A DNA stretch of 64,000 bases from contig NZ_CP025512.1 of the NCBI RefSeq assembly GCF_003491345.1, forward strand, positions 186,001 through 250,000, in the 5' to 3' direction. Below the pieces are notes generated by a model that did no database searches, was not told the origin of the DNA, and saw nothing but the letters and a program-made list of their open reading frames with translations. A program made the translations under genes and the position numbers. Positions 9,736 to 19,847 of this stretch are shown here, piece by piece; positions within the stretch are counted from its first letter, which is position 1, and the number at the start of each line of letters is the position of its first letter. The stretch comes from Neorhizobium sp. SOG26. Lineage in GTDB: Bacteria > Pseudomonadota > Alphaproteobacteria > Rhizobiales > Rhizobiaceae.

Positions 9736-12144
9736 ATGCGGTTCTCGCTCATCTTACTCACTGCCTTGGGCATTGCCGCCATGGGGCTCTACGCGCTGAA
9801 AAGCAGCGAGACCGTGGATCTTGGCCTCATCACAAGCTCGATTTCTCCGGGCGGACCAAGTGATTCGGCCGTCGAAGAGCCGACCGCCGCAGAAGCGACC
9901 ACGATCGAGGATGGAAGTGCCCCTGAACTGACCGCGGCAGAACATGAGCCAAAGACGCCGGTCGAAAAGACCGAGCGGATGGTGTCGCAGCTCATTTATC
10001 CCAACCGGCAGCCGCAGCTGTCGGCCGCCGCCAAGCCCGACCCGGCCGCACTTGTGGTCGCGCAGTCTGCGCCATCGCTGCAAAAGCCGCCCTTCGATGC
10101 CGACGAGCCCGCCACCGTTGCCCAGGTCAATCCGCAGACCGTAATCACTGTCCCGTCGACGACACGCGGGAATGAGGAGCCGGTGGTGGATGAAAGCGCA
10201 CTGCGCTACTTCGCGGCGCGTGGCGACACCGCCCGCCTGCAGGCGGAAATCTCGAGGCTTCGTACCCTTTACCCGAACTGGACACCGCCGGCCGATCCGC
10301 TGGCCGTGCGGGTCAATGCCGACCGCCAGCTCGAGGAGATGTGGGCGCTTTACGCGCAATCGCGTTATGCCGACGTGCGCAAGGCGATCGCCGACCGGCA
10401 GGCGACGGAGCAGGGGTGGCAGCCGCCGGCCGATCTCCTTGACCGCTTGAAGCTTGCCGAAGCACGCGCCAGCCTCGTCGCCGCATCCGATGCCAAGAAC
10501 CATGAAGCCGTGCTGCGCACCGCGGCAGAAAACCCGAGCCTGCTCACCTGCAGCGAAGTGGATGTCTTGTGGCGGGTGGCGGAAAGCTTTGCCCAGACCG
10601 ACAAGAAGGGCCGCGCCCGCGACGCCTACGCCTATGTCCTCGACAATTGCGACAATGCTTCGGAGCGTTTCGCGACGCTCCAGAAGGCGGCCGAGCTTTT
10701 GCCGATCGACATGCTGGACGACCTCCTCTCAAAGGAGCGCACACCGACGGGTGGCCAGCCGGAATTCGAGCCGCTGCGTGACGATATCGCCCGCCGCCTG
10801 GTCGGCCAGGGCAATAGCGACGAAAAGCTGGTCGTGCCGGAAAAGTACCTGACGCGGCTTGAGCGCGTGGCCGAAGCCAATGGCCTCGCCTCCGATGCGC
10901 TGCTGCTCGGCTGGTATTACTACAGGCGCGAAAACCTCGGCGCTGCCGAGCGCTGGTTCCGGCGTGCCTTCGCCAAGGAAGAAACCGCGTCTGCCGCCGA
11001 AGGGCTGGCGCTCACGCTTATTGCGCAGAAATCGCCGGTCGAGGCCGAGAGCGTGCTTTACCGCTGGCGCGATTCCTCGCCGGGCTCGAAGCAGGCCTAT
11101 CTTGCCGCTGTTGCGAACCTGCTCGCGCTCGATCCGCCGCCTGTCCTGCAGCAGGAGGTCCTGCAGCGGATGGCGCCGGTGGTGATTGCCGAGCGTGGCG
11201 TCAATGCTGCCCAGCAGTTCGGCTGGTATGCGCGCGCCATGCAGCAGTTGGAGACTGCCGCTGAATGGTTCTCGGCAGCCTTGTCCTGGCGGGCAGATGA
11301 CGAGCCATCGGCTTACGGGCTGGCGCTTACCCGCAACGATCTCGGCGACGAGGCGGCTGTAGCGCAGATCCAGCGCAACTGGGCTGGACGGTCCGAGCGG
11401 ATCGCCCGGCTTGGCGAACCGGAAGAAGAAACGGAGGCCCGTCGCCGCGCCGCCCGCGCGAACCCGGCCGATCGCCAGAACCAGACGCCAGCGGCGAATG
11501 CCGAAGCCACGCCGACCCCCGCCCAGCAGGTGCGCCGGACGCAGCCTGTTTCGCGTTCCGAGACGGTGGTCGTAGAGACAAAGCCGGTGCAGACAACGCG
11601 CCGCGTAAACCGGGTGCAGGTCCAGACGACAACCCGCCGCGGCCAATGCTCTACCACGCTCGACGCACGGCAACTGTCACCGGATGCCGCACTTGCAAGA
11701 GGCTGGTGCCTGATGGACCTGAACCGGCCGATGGAGGCCGTGCAGGCCTTTGACGCGGCCTATGCCAGCACTTCCGCCGACACCCGCTCGGATGCCGCCT
11801 ATGGCAAGAGCCTCGCCTACCTGCGCGTTGGGCTGACCGACAAGGCAGCGGTTGCCGCCGCCGATGTCGGGCAGACGAACCGCCGCGCCGTGGAACTCCA
11901 GACGGCGATCCTTGCCGACCGCGCCCTCAACGCCTTCAAGCGGGCCCGCTACCGCGAAACGCTGATTGCGCTCGACCAGCGCGCACAGATTGCGCCGGAG
12001 CAAGCCGACCTGATGGCGTTGCGGGGTTATGCGCATCTCAATCTGGGCCGTCTTGCGGATGCCAAGCGCATCTTCCAGGCGCTTGCGGACATCGGCAACA
12101 AGGACGGATTGCGCGGTCTTGCGGACATCGGTGCTCAATATTGA
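9736..12144 (+). CDS. TPR-repeat protein of the cellulose locus
   Basis: An 802-residue protein with one N-terminal membrane/signal segment (SLILLTALGIAAMGLYAL), a Thr/Glu/Pro-rich linker, and two blocks of tetratricopeptide-like helical repeats (about residues 150-560 and 660-800). A Gln/Thr/Arg-rich spacer (about 570-640) separates the blocks. It resembles the TPR part of BcsC-type cellulose export scaffolds but has no C-terminal beta-barrel domain. It is divergent from bcsN, sharing its promoter region. I infer a periplasmic scaffold for cellulose assembly. ATG 9736 is preferred over the upstream in-frame TTG at 9667. Confidence 0.75.
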   Translation: MRFSLILLTALGIAAMGLYALKSSETVDLGLITSSISPGGPSDSAVEEPTAAEATTIEDGSAPELTAAEHEPKTPVEKTERMVSQLIYPNRQPQLSAAAKPDPAALVVAQSAPSLQKPPFDADEPATVAQVNPQTVITVPSTTRGNEEPVVDESALRYFAARGDTARLQAEISRLRTLYPNWTPPADPLAVRVNADRQLEEMWALYAQSRYADVRKAIADRQATEQGWQPPADLLDRLKLAEARASLVAASDAKNHEAVLRTAAENPSLLTCSEVDVLWRVAESFAQTDKKGRARDAYAYVLDNCDNASERFATLQKAAELLPIDMLDDLLSKERTPTGGQPEFEPLRDDIARRLVGQGNSDEKLVVPEKYLTRLERVAEANGLASDALLLGWYYYRRENLGAAERWFRRAFAKEETASAAEGLALTLIAQKSPVEAESVLYRWRDSSPGSKQAYLAAVANLLALDPPPVLQQEVLQRMAPVVIAERGVNAAQQFGWYARAMQQLETAAEWFSAALSWRADDEPSAYGLALTRNDLGDEAAVAQIQRNWAGRSERIARLGEPEEETEARRRAARANPADRQNQTPAANAEATPTPAQQVRRTQPVSRSETVVVETKPVQTTRRVNRVQVQTTTRRGQCSTTLDARQLSPDAALARGWCLMDLNRPMEAVQAFDAAYASTSADTRSDAAYGKSLAYLRVGLTDKAAVAAADVGQTNRRAVELQTAILADRALNAFKRARYRETLIALDQRAQIAPEQADLMALRGYAHLNLGRLADAKRIFQALADIGNKDGLRGLADIGAQY

Positions 12145-12500
12145 GCGCGATTTTCCGCCCGTATTCGAAGATGCTGAATTAAATCAACTGCAAGAAGCCA
12201 AAGGCGGTTTCTCATACCGTCTATTAACCTTCACGCAAGGAATTAACCATACAAATTGGGGATCACGGCGAGGTGGGCGGACTGCGTTCTCCCACAAGGC
12301 ATGACGCCGCCCAGCCGTACCGGTGACAATCCGGTATCCAATCATGAAATCCAGGAACCTTCTGGCGACCGATGTTGCCTGTGCCTGACGGACGGTGGTC
12401 CGCCCTGGCCGGTGCTGCGTGCTCGCCTCGGACACTGGATGTCATGAGCAGCATGAAGCCAGACCTTCACGGCTTGGTTGGTTAATTGGGGACATGATCA
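12145..12500 (+). other. Intergenic leader of the che operon
   Basis: 356 bases without a convincing gene. It begins with a 14-bp palindrome (GCTCAATATTGAGC, 12133-12146) over the TPR gene's stop, followed by a T-run, possibly a weak terminator. It holds a clear copy of the flagellar-regulon box at 12232-12254. A 6-bp hairpin (TACCGG-N7-CCGGTA, 12318-12336) lies downstream; its CCGG stem resembles the first hairpin of the flagellin leaders but lacks the TGTCCC motif. A 240-base untranslated leader for the che operon is implied if the box is the promoter. Confidence 0.5.
12232..12254 (+). promoter_or_regulatory. Flagellar-regulon box upstream of the che operon
   Basis: CACGCAAG-N9-ATACAA, matching the recurring CRCRCAAG-N9-NTA pattern found before other motility units in this window. 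It is the only strong copy in the 356-base region ahead of the che operon. Confidence 0.55.
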
Positions 12501-14111
12501 GTGCAGGAAACGCCCTCGGATCAGGCGCGACGGAGCCAGGCAGGCAGCCTGGGCGAGAGGCTGGCTTTTGCCGGGCTCGACGCGGAACTGCGCGACCTCC
12601 TTCGGCGTGTGCGCCCGCAGATCGACGGCCATTCCAAGACCGGCCTGCGTGACCTCTTCCACCGTTTCCAGACATTCCCGGAAGCCGCACGCCTGTTCGA
12701 GAGCGAACAGCAGATCGAGCGTCTCCACGACCTGCTCGCCTCGCACTGGAGCGTTCTGACTGACGCGCGCTTCGATGCGCTTTATGCCGAGCGCGTCAAG
12801 GTTCTGTCCGACGCCGAGATCCGCATGGGCATGGACCCGCGCTGGCACATTGCCGGCCACGGCATCATGCTCGAGCATCTGATCGCCGGCATCGTCGTCG
12901 ACATGGCACCGAAGTCGATCCTGCCGGGCGCACGCAAGCGCGAGCAGGAACTTCTAGACCTGATCAGCGCCGTCATCCGGCTGGTGATGGTCGATGTCGA
13001 GATCGCCGTTTCGCTGCGCTTCAATGATCTTCGCCACAAGCACCAGCGCGCGCTTGCCGAGCAGCGCCAGGCTGACCACGCGCAGACAGTGGATGCCTTC
13101 TCCGATATCATCGCAGCTCTTGCCGAGCGCGACCTGACGGCAGAACTTTCCGGCGACGTGCCGCCGGCGCATCGCGAACTGGCCGATCTCCTGAACAAGG
13201 CGGTCGCCACCATCCGATCTTCCGTGCAAACGACGGCTGAGCATAGCGGCAAGGCTGACGCGCTCACCCAAACAATCGCGGACAGCGCGCGCACCGTCGC
13301 CGAAGCGTCCGCCGAACAGTCGGGCCGCCTGCAGGATGCCGTTCGGGCGCTCGCCGATCTTGGCCATCGCGTCAAGGGAAGTGCTGCGGAAACCGCCGCA
13401 GCCGAAAAGGCCGCTGCCGATACGCGTAAGGCTGCCGAGCAGAGCGGTGACGTCGTTGGGCGCGCCATCAGCGCCATGGCCGATATCGAGACCTCCGCCG
13501 AAAAGATCGGCGAGATCATCGGCGTCATCGACGAGATCGCCTTCCAAACCAACCTGCTGGCATTGAACGCCGGCATCGAGGCAGCGCGCGCTGGCGACAG
13601 CGGACGTGGTTTCGCCGTCGTGGCGCAGGAAGTCCGGGCCCTCGCGCAGCGTTCGGCCGAAGCCGCCCGCGAGATCAAGACGCTGGTCAGCACCACCAAG
13701 GGCCAGGTCGATGCAGGCGTCGACATGGTCCACAAGACGCAGGATGCGATTGGCGGCATCGTCCGGCAGGTGTCGGAGATCAATGACGCCATTGCCGGCA
13801 TCTCGCGCGACAGCCACGACCATGCGAGCGGGCTGGACAACCTGACCGCCCAGATTGGTGCCGTCAGCGAACAGGTGGCTTCCAATGCGGCAGTCGCCAG
13901 CCGGGCAGGCGAGGGCGCCGACGACCTCCATACCGTGATCCTGGAGCTTGGCCGCACCGTGCGCGAGTTCCGCATCGAGCGGCAGAACCATTTTGCGGAA
14001 CCACGACGCACTGTCGCGTCCAAGCCGGCGCTTGTTGCGCTGGCGCCGGTTCCCGTCGAGCGGCCCGAAGAGGCCGACTATTTCTTATCGAAAAGACAAG
14101 GATTTAACTGA
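12501..14111 (+). CDS. icpA: Soluble globin-fold methyl-accepting chemotaxis receptor (IcpA/McpE type)
   Basis: A 536-residue receptor with no membrane helix. Residues about 20-180 form a protoglobin-type sensor domain ([21 protein letters not shown]), and residues about 250-500 form the methyl-accepting signalling coiled coil with the hairpin tip [21 protein letters not shown] and [20 protein letters not shown]. Aligning by eye to globin-coupled sensors, the position of the haem-ligating proximal His (HxRIG) is Glu106 here, so haem binding is doubtful. Start is GTG 12501 after a GGGG sequence. It heads the che operon as icpA does in Sinorhizobium; stop and cheS start share one base. Confidence 0.88.
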   Translation: MQETPSDQARRSQAGSLGERLAFAGLDAELRDLLRRVRPQIDGHSKTGLRDLFHRFQTFPEAARLFESEQQIERLHDLLASHWSVLTDARFDALYAERVKVLSDAEIRMGMDPRWHIAGHGIMLEHLIAGIVVDMAPKSILPGARKREQELLDLISAVIRLVMVDVEIAVSLRFNDLRHKHQRALAEQRQADHAQTVDAFSDIIAALAERDLTAELSGDVPPAHRELADLLNKAVATIRSSVQTTAEHSGKADALTQTIADSARTVAEASAEQSGRLQDAVRALADLGHRVKGSAAETAAAEKAAADTRKAAEQSGDVVGRAISAMADIETSAEKIGEIIGVIDEIAFQTNLLALNAGIEAARAGDSGRGFAVVAQEVRALAQRSAEAAREIKTLVSTTKGQVDAGVDMVHKTQDAIGGIVRQVSEINDAIAGISRDSHDHASGLDNLTAQIGAVSEQVASNAAVASRAGEGADDLHTVILELGRTVREFRIERQNHFAEPRRTVASKPALVALAPVPVERPEEADYFLSKRQGFN

Positions 14112-14404
14112 TGGCAGCAAGCAAGACAGGCTCAGGAACTCTCCAGCTGTCGGCCGTCCTGGACCTCAACGAGGCATCCGTCCTGCACGGCAAGCTCACC
14201 TCCATGCGAGGCAGCGACATCGTCATCGACGCATCTGCCGTCGAGCGGGTCGGTGCGCAATGCGCCCAGGTGCTGGTGGCCGGCAAGCGGGCCTGGGACG
14301 AAGACCAGAAGTCCTTCCTCGTCGAGAAGGCGTCAGATGCATTTGAGAAGACGATGCAGTTGATTGGCATCGATACAAACAATTTGGTTGCTAAGGAGCT
14401 CTAG
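14111..14404 (+). CDS. cheS: STAS-domain chemotaxis protein CheS
   Basis: A 97-residue single STAS domain protein with the conserved loop region SDIVIDASAVERVGAQCAQVLVAG. The length and position, between the soluble receptor and cheY1, match Sinorhizobium CheS. In that organism CheS is reported to bind CheA and speed dephosphorylation of CheY1, the sink response regulator. The usual phosphorylatable STAS Ser/Thr position appears as Ser in the DAS motif. It overlaps the receptor stop by one base and lies 2 bases before cheY1. Confidence 0.85.
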   Translation: MAASKTGSGTLQLSAVLDLNEASVLHGKLTSMRGSDIVIDASAVERVGAQCAQVLVAGKRAWDEDQKSFLVEKASDAFEKTMQLIGIDTNNLVAKEL

Positions 14405-14406
14405 CA

Positions 14407-14772
14407 ATGAAGAAAAAAGTACTGACCGTGGATGATTCACGGACGATCCGGAACATGCTTCTGGTGACCCTCAACAATGCAGGTTTCGAAACCATTCAGG
14501 CCGAAGACGGCATTGAAGGTCTCGAAGTACTTGAGGGATGCAACCCCGACGTCATCGTCACCGATATCAACATGCCGCGGCTCGATGGCTTCGGCTTCAT
14601 CGAGGGCGTGCGCCGCAACGAAAAGTACCGTGCGGTGCCGATCCTCGTGCTGACGACCGAAAGCGACGCGGAAAAGAAGAACCGTGCCCGCCAGGCCGGC
14701 GCCACGGGCTGGATCGTCAAGCCTTTCGACCCTGCCAAACTCATTGATGCGATCGAGCGTGTAACCGCCTGA
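14407..14772 (+). CDS. cheY1: Chemotaxis response regulator CheY1
   Basis: A 121-residue single-domain receiver. The phosphorylation site is Asp53 (VIVTDINMP), with acidic pair Asp9-Asp10, Thr83/Thr84 and Lys105 in WIVKPF. Rhizobia carry two CheY proteins. The first in the operon is thought to act as a phosphate sink that drains phosphoryl groups from CheY2 through CheA; position next to cheS supports calling this one CheY1. It is 16 bases before cheA. Confidence 0.93.
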   Translation: MKKKVLTVDDSRTIRNMLLVTLNNAGFETIQAEDGIEGLEVLEGCNPDVIVTDINMPRLDGFGFIEGVRRNEKYRAVPILVLTTESDAEKKNRARQAGATGWIVKPFDPAKLIDAIERVTA

Positions 14773-14788
14773 GCCAGGAATTCTTCCG

Positions 14789-17035
14789 ATGGATATGAAC
14801 GAAATCAAAGAGATCTTCTTTCAGGAATGCGAAGAGCAGCTCGCTGAACTGGAGTCGGGTCTTCTCAAGCTGAACGACGGGGACCGCGACCCCGAGACGG
14901 TCAATGCCGTGTTTCGCGCCGTTCATTCCATCAAGGGAGGTGCTGGCGCGTTTGGTCTCGATGACCTCGTCGCCTTCGCGCACGTTTTTGAAACGACGCT
15001 CGATTGCGTTCGCTCCAACAAGCTGGAGCCGAACCACGATGTCCTGAAGGTCATGCTGAAGTCGGCAGACGTGCTGGCTGACCTCGTCAGCGCCTCGCGT
15101 GACGGCGGCAGCGTCGATGAATCGCGTACCCGCGGGCTGGTGAAGGAACTGGAAGCGCTTGCAAAGGGCGAGCTTCCGGCAGGCGGTCACGAAGCGCCGA
15201 AGGCTGCTCCAGCCGCTCCGGCTCCGAAGGCGGAAGCGCCGGCGCCGACCGACGACAGCGGTTTTCAGCCGATCCCGTTCACCTTCGAAGGTTTCGGTGA
15301 CGACGAAGAGCCGGCGATTGAAGGCGCGACCTACGAGATCACCTTCAAGCCGCGCCGCGAACTCTATGCCAAGGGCAACGAAGCGGCTCTGCTCTTGCGC
15401 GATCTCTCCCGCCTTGGCGAGATGAGCATCAACTGCGACATGGAGGCGCTGCCTGCCCTCGACAAGATGGATCCGGAAGCCTCCTATTTTGCCTGGAAGA
15501 TCTCGCTCAAGACCACCAAGAGCGAAGACGACATCCGCGCCGTCTTCGAGTTTGCGGAATGGGATTGCGAACTTGAGGTGAAGGTTGCCGAGGAGAATAC
15601 CTCGGACGAGGAACTGCCGATGACGCCGGTTCCGTTCGACCTCTCCATTCTCGACGATTCTGCGGCACCGGCGGAAGAAGAAAAGGCTGCCGCTCCGGCT
15701 GAAGACCCGGCTGCCAACGCGGTCGCTGCTGCCGAAACGGCGACCGGCGTTGCCAAGGCCGTCGCGCGCGCTGCCGAGAGGAAGGAAGCCGCAGCACCGG
15801 CCACGCCTGCCGCAGCAGCCGCTGCCGCTCCGCAGACGATCCGCGTTGATCTCGATCGCGTCGACCGCCTCATCAACCTCGTCGGCGAGCTCGTCATCAA
15901 CCAGGCGATGCTGTCGCAGAGCGTTATCGAGAACGACAACACCGGCACCTCGTCGATCAACATGGGCCTCGAAGAGCTGCAGCAGCTCACCCGCGAGATC
16001 CAGGACTCGGTGATGGCGATCCGCGCCCAGCCGGTGAAGCCCGTCTTCCAGCGCATGTCGCGTATCGTTCGCGAAGTGGCCGACATGGTGGGCAAGCAGA
16101 TCCGTCTCGTCACCGAAGGTGAAAACACCGAAGTCGACAAGACGGTCATCGACAAGCTCGCCGAGCCGCTGACCCACATGATCCGCAATGCCGTCGACCA
16201 CGGCATCGAATCGCCAGAAAAGCGTGAAGCCGCCGGCAAGAACCCGGAAGGCACGATCAAGCTCAGCGCCAAGCATCGCTCCGGCCGCATCCTGATCGAG
16301 CTCCAGGACGACGGCGCCGGCATCAACCGCGAACGCGTCCGCCAGAAGGCGATCGACAACGACCTCATCGCGGCCGATGCGAACCTGTCGGACGATGAAA
16401 TCGACAACCTGATCTTCATGCCGGGCTTCTCAACGGCCGACAAGATCTCCGACATTTCCGGCCGCGGCGTCGGCATGGACGTGGTCAAGCGTTCGATCCA
16501 GGCGCTCGGCGGTCGTATCTCGATCTCGTCGCGCCCAGGCTTCGGCTCCACCTTTACCATGAGCCTGCCGCTGACGCTCGCCGTCCTGGACGGCATGGTG
16601 GTGACGGTTGCAGGCCAGACGCTGGTGGTTCCGTTGACCGCGATCGTCGAAACGTTGCAGCCGGAAACCTCCGCCATCCATTCGTTTGGCGCAACACAGC
16701 GGCTCATCTCGATCCGCAACTCCTTCTGCCCGCTGGTGGATGTCGGTCGTGTCCTCAACTACCGCGCAACCCAGGCGAACCCTGTCGAAGGTGTCGCGCT
16801 CCTGGTAGAATCGGAAGGCGGCGGCCAGCGCGCCCTCATGGTCGATGCGATCCAGGGCCAGCGCCAGGTGGTCATCAAGTCGCTGGAGGCAAACTACACC
16901 AACGTTCCGGGCATTGCCGCCGCGACCATCCTTGGTGACGGACGCGTTGCGCTCATCCTCGACGTCGATGCCGTTGTGGCAGCATCGCGCGGCCAGTCCC
17001 TCAAGCCTGAAATGTCGTTCGCAGCTACAGGTTAA
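14789..17035 (+). CDS. cheA: Chemotaxis histidine kinase CheA
   Basis: A 748-residue CheA. Hpt domain at the N-terminus with phospho-His46 in AVHSIKGGAGAFG; an Ala/Pro-rich linker; a P2-like CheY-binding region (about 175-270); a second Ala/Pro/Glu-rich linker; the dimerisation helix hairpin (RVDRLINLVGELVINQAML). The HATPase domain has HMIRNAVDHGIE (N box), DDGAGI and GRGVGMDVV, and a CheW-like domain ends the protein. It autophosphorylates in receptor arrays and phosphorylates both CheY proteins and CheB. It lies centrally in the che operon, 15 bases before cheW. Confidence 0.97.
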   Translation: MDMNEIKEIFFQECEEQLAELESGLLKLNDGDRDPETVNAVFRAVHSIKGGAGAFGLDDLVAFAHVFETTLDCVRSNKLEPNHDVLKVMLKSADVLADLVSASRDGGSVDESRTRGLVKELEALAKGELPAGGHEAPKAAPAAPAPKAEAPAPTDDSGFQPIPFTFEGFGDDEEPAIEGATYEITFKPRRELYAKGNEAALLLRDLSRLGEMSINCDMEALPALDKMDPEASYFAWKISLKTTKSEDDIRAVFEFAEWDCELEVKVAEENTSDEELPMTPVPFDLSILDDSAAPAEEEKAAAPAEDPAANAVAAAETATGVAKAVARAAERKEAAAPATPAAAAAAAPQTIRVDLDRVDRLINLVGELVINQAMLSQSVIENDNTGTSSINMGLEELQQLTREIQDSVMAIRAQPVKPVFQRMSRIVREVADMVGKQIRLVTEGENTEVDKTVIDKLAEPLTHMIRNAVDHGIESPEKREAAGKNPEGTIKLSAKHRSGRILIELQDDGAGINRERVRQKAIDNDLIAADANLSDDEIDNLIFMPGFSTADKISDISGRGVGMDVVKRSIQALGGRISISSRPGFGSTFTMSLPLTLAVLDGMVVTVAGQTLVVPLTAIVETLQPETSAIHSFGATQRLISIRNSFCPLVDVGRVLNYRATQANPVEGVALLVESEGGGQRALMVDAIQGQRQVVIKSLEANYTNVPGIAAATILGDGRVALILDVDAVVAASRGQSLKPEMSFAATG

Positions 17036-17050
17036 AACAGGTTAGCCAGT

Positions 17051-17518
17051 ATGTCGTATGCCGTAAAAAACCTTGTCCAGGAAGGCCGCGAGCTCATCGC
17101 CTTCCGCATCGGTGATCAGGAATTCTGCGTCAACATCATGTCTGTCCGTGAAATCCGCGGATGGACGCCTGCAACGCCCATGCCGCATGCGCCCGCATAC
17201 ATGATGGGCGTCATCAACCTGCGTGGCGCGGTGCTGCCGATCATCGATCTTTCCGCCCGTCTGGGCATGAAGGAAGCCGAGCCGACTGCGCGCCACGTCA
17301 TCATCGTTGCTCAAGTAAAAACTAAAATAGTTGGTCTGCTCGTTGAGGCTGTTTCCGATATCCTTACGATTACCGACGACAATATCCAGCCAGTCCCGGA
17401 AGTCTCTTCCGAGCTGGAGAAGCAATACGCCAGGGGCATTCTGGCCATCGACAAGCGGATGATCTGCATGATCGATCTGGATGCCCTTTTCGCGGAAAAG
17501 GAAAGCGAAGCCGCATGA
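17051..17518 (+). CDS. cheW: Chemotaxis coupling protein CheW
   Basis: A 155-residue single CheW (SH3-like) domain that links CheA to receptor tips. Typical segments are ELIAFRIGDQEFCVNIMSVREI, the MGVINLRGAVLPIIDLSARLG core and GLLVEAVSDILTI. There is no membrane segment. Its stop overlaps the cheR start (ATGA), indicating coupled translation. Confidence 0.96.
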   Translation: MSYAVKNLVQEGRELIAFRIGDQEFCVNIMSVREIRGWTPATPMPHAPAYMMGVINLRGAVLPIIDLSARLGMKEAEPTARHVIIVAQVKTKIVGLLVEAVSDILTITDDNIQPVPEVSSELEKQYARGILAIDKRMICMIDLDALFAEKESEAA

Positions 17519-18423
17519 TAGCCCTGGGCGCGATCGAGACCCGGCCGTCGCCGGATGAGGTCTTGGCGAGCGGCGAATACCCGCTCACCCGCCGTGACCT
17601 CACCGAAATTGCGGCGATGATCTATTCCGATGCCGGGATCTACCTCAACGATTCCAAGGCGTCGCTGGTCTATTCGCGTCTGTCGAAGCATATCCGTGCG
17701 CTAGGCTTGCGCGGCTTCAAGGACTATGTCGCCCTGGTAAGTTCGCCCGAAGGGGCGGCGGCGCGTCGCGAGATGCTGTCGCATCTAACGACCAACTTCA
17801 CCCGCTTCTTCCGCGAGAACCATCATTTCGAGCACCTGCGCGATGAAGTCCTGCCGGGGCTGATCGCCCGCGCCAAGGCTGGCGGACGCGTGCGCATCTG
17901 GTCGGCCGCCTGTTCGGACGGGCAGGAACCCTATTCGATCGCGCTTACCGTGCTGTCGTTGCTGCCGAACGCTGCCGACTACGACTTCAAGATCCTGGCG
18001 ACCGACATCGACCCGAAGATCCTGGCTGCGGCCCGCGCCGGCATCTACGACGAGAACGCCACCGAGACGATGACGCCGGCCATGCGCAAGCAGTGGTTTC
18101 GCGAGGTCGACGTCGGCGGACGGCGCAAGCTGCAGATCGACGAACGCGTCAAGCGGCTCATCACATTCAACGAGCTGAACCTCATGGGCCAGTGGCCCTT
18201 CAAGGGCAATTTCGACGTCATCTTCTGCCGCAACGTCGTCATCTATTTCGATGAGCCGACGCAGGTGAAGATCTGGTCGCGCTTTGCCTCGCTGCTGCCG
18301 GAAGGCGGGCATCTCTATATCGGCCACTCCGAACGCGTGTCGGGCGAGCCGAAACATCTCTTCGACAATATCGGCATCACGACTTACCGCTTTTGCGGCA
18401 AGAATGCAGGGAGGAAAGCATGA
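17515..18423 (+). CDS. cheR: Chemoreceptor methyltransferase CheR
   Basis: A 302-residue S-adenosylmethionine-dependent methyltransferase that methylates glutamates on receptors for adaptation. An N-terminal all-helical domain precedes the catalytic domain with [12 protein letters not shown], the SAM site [18 protein letters not shown] and [12 protein letters not shown]. No C-terminal NWETF-type tethering feature is needed or seen. It starts inside the cheW stop and ends inside the cheB start (ATGA at both ends). Confidence 0.96.
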   Translation: MIALGAIETRPSPDEVLASGEYPLTRRDLTEIAAMIYSDAGIYLNDSKASLVYSRLSKHIRALGLRGFKDYVALVSSPEGAAARREMLSHLTTNFTRFFRENHHFEHLRDEVLPGLIARAKAGGRVRIWSAACSDGQEPYSIALTVLSLLPNAADYDFKILATDIDPKILAAARAGIYDENATETMTPAMRKQWFREVDVGGRRKLQIDERVKRLITFNELNLMGQWPFKGNFDVIFCRNVVIYFDEPTQVKIWSRFASLLPEGGHLYIGHSERVSGEPKHLFDNIGITTYRFCGKNAGRKA

Positions 18424-19457
18424 CTGCACCTGCGCGCGTTCTCGTCGTGGATGATTCCCCCACCATGCGGGGGCTGATCACGGCGGTTCTCAACTCGGAT
18501 CCGGAAGTGCGTGTCATCGGCCAGGCCGGCGACGCCATGGAAGCACGCGCGGCAATCAAGCAGTTGAACCCGGACGTCGTGACGCTCGACATCGAGATGC
18601 CCAACATGAACGGGCTGGAATTCCTTGAAAAGATCATGCGCCTGCGCCCCATGCCGGTCATCATGGTGTCCACCATGACCCACCACGGCGCCAATGCGAG
18701 CCTCGCGGCGCTTGAAATCGGCGCCTTCGACTGCGTTGGCAAGCCGGGCCCGGGCGAGCCCCGCCCGTTTGGCGATCTGGCTGAGAAGGTGAAGGCCGCG
18801 GCACGGTCGCTGCATCGGCGTACTCTGGCGCCTGCCGTGTCGGTTTCTCCTGCCACGGAATATCGCGTTGGCCGCAAGGTCGTCGCCATAGGCTCTTCCA
18901 CGGGCGGCGTCGAGGCGCTGATTGCGGTGCTGCAGAAGTTCCCGCAGAACTGCCCGCCGACGGTAATCACCCAGCACATGCCGTCGACGTTTACTAAAAG
19001 TTTTGCCGAACGCCTTAATCGTATCTGCGCCCCGGTGGTGCAGGAAGCGACGGACGGCGCAAGGCTGGAGATCGGCAAGATCTATCTGGCGCCGGGTGGC
19101 GAACGGCACCTCCAGGTGGTCAACCCATCGGCACCGTGCTGCCGACTGGTCGAAAAGGATCCGGTGAACGGCCACAGGCCGTCGGTGGATGTGCTCTTCG
19201 ATTCGGTTGCGGAACTGGCTGGCCGCAATGCCGTCGGGGTCATCCTGACGGGCATGGGCCGGGACGGGGCATCAGGGTTGCTCAAGATGCGCAGCGCGGG
19301 CGCGCGCACCATTGGGCAGAACGAAAAGACATGCGTGGTCTACGGCATGCCGAGGGTCGCTCATGAAATTGGCGCCGTCGAGCAGCAGCTGCCGCTCAAC
19401 GCCATAGGAGAAGAAGTTTTGAGATTAACTGCCGCCCGAAAAGAAGGTACCGAATAA
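18420..19457 (+). CDS. cheB: Chemoreceptor methylesterase CheB
   Basis: A 345-residue protein with an N-terminal receiver (acidic Asp11-Asp12, phospho-Asp57 in VVTLDIEMP) and a C-terminal methylesterase/deamidase domain. The catalytic serine is in GSSTGG, the His in ITQHMPSTF, and the Asp in [13 protein letters not shown] 18420 is chosen because it overlaps the cheR stop and begins directly at the receiver; the frame is open to 18393. It removes methyl groups from receptors when phosphorylated by CheA. It abuts cheY2. Confidence 0.96.
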   Translation: MTAPARVLVVDDSPTMRGLITAVLNSDPEVRVIGQAGDAMEARAAIKQLNPDVVTLDIEMPNMNGLEFLEKIMRLRPMPVIMVSTMTHHGANASLAALEIGAFDCVGKPGPGEPRPFGDLAEKVKAAARSLHRRTLAPAVSVSPATEYRVGRKVVAIGSSTGGVEALIAVLQKFPQNCPPTVITQHMPSTFTKSFAERLNRICAPVVQEATDGARLEIGKIYLAPGGERHLQVVNPSAPCCRLVEKDPVNGHRPSVDVLFDSVAELAGRNAVGVILTGMGRDGASGLLKMRSAGARTIGQNEKTCVVYGMPRVAHEIGAVEQQLPLNAIGEEVLRLTAARKEGTE

Positions 19458-19847
19458 ATGTCTCTCGCTGAAAAAATCAAAGTTCTGATCGTCGATGATC
19501 AGGTGACCAGCCGCCTGCTGCTCAGCGACGCTCTGACACAGCTCGGCTTCAAGCAGATCACTGCCGCTGGCGATGGCGAGCAGGGCATGAAGATCATGAC
19601 GGAGCAGCCGCATCACCTGGTGATCTCCGACTTCAACATGCCGAAGATGGATGGCATCAACTTCCTGCAGGCTGTTCGGTCGAACCCGAACACCAAGAAG
19701 GCGGCCTTCATCATCCTGACCGCACAGGGAGACCGCGCCCTGGTGCAGAAGGCGGCCCAGCTCGGCGCCAACAACGTGCTCGCAAAGCCCTTCACCATCG
19801 AAAAGATGAAGGCTGCGATTGAAGCCGTGTTCGGAGCGCTGAAATGA
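19458..19847 (+). CDS. cheY2: Chemotaxis response regulator CheY2
   Basis: A 129-residue receiver with acidic Asp13-Asp14, phospho-Asp58 in LVISDFNMP, Thr in IILTAQGD and Lys in LAKPF. In Sinorhizobium the second CheY is the main output that, when phosphorylated, binds FliM and slows the unidirectional motor. Position between cheB and cheD supports this assignment. Its stop overlaps the cheD start (ATGA). Confidence 0.94.
   Translation: MSLAEKIKVLIVDDQVTSRLLLSDALTQLGFKQITAAGDGEQGMKIMTEQPHHLVISDFNMPKMDGINFLQAVRSNPNTKKAAFIILTAQGDRALVQKAAQLGANNVLAKPFTIEKMKAAIEAVFGALK

Noticed and set aside
12133..12146. Palindrome GCTCAATATTGAGC at the TPR gene stop as a strong terminator
   Set aside because: The stem leaves almost no loop and is AT-rich; kept only as a weak possibility in the intergenic entry.
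12782..14023. Leftward 413-residue frame opposite the chemoreceptor
   Set aside because: Ser/Ala/Arg-rich complement of a coiled-coil receptor, with no recognisable feature.
14741..16758. Long leftward frames opposite cheA
   Set aside because: Complement of Ala/Glu-rich cheA linkers and kinase domain; no supporting motif.
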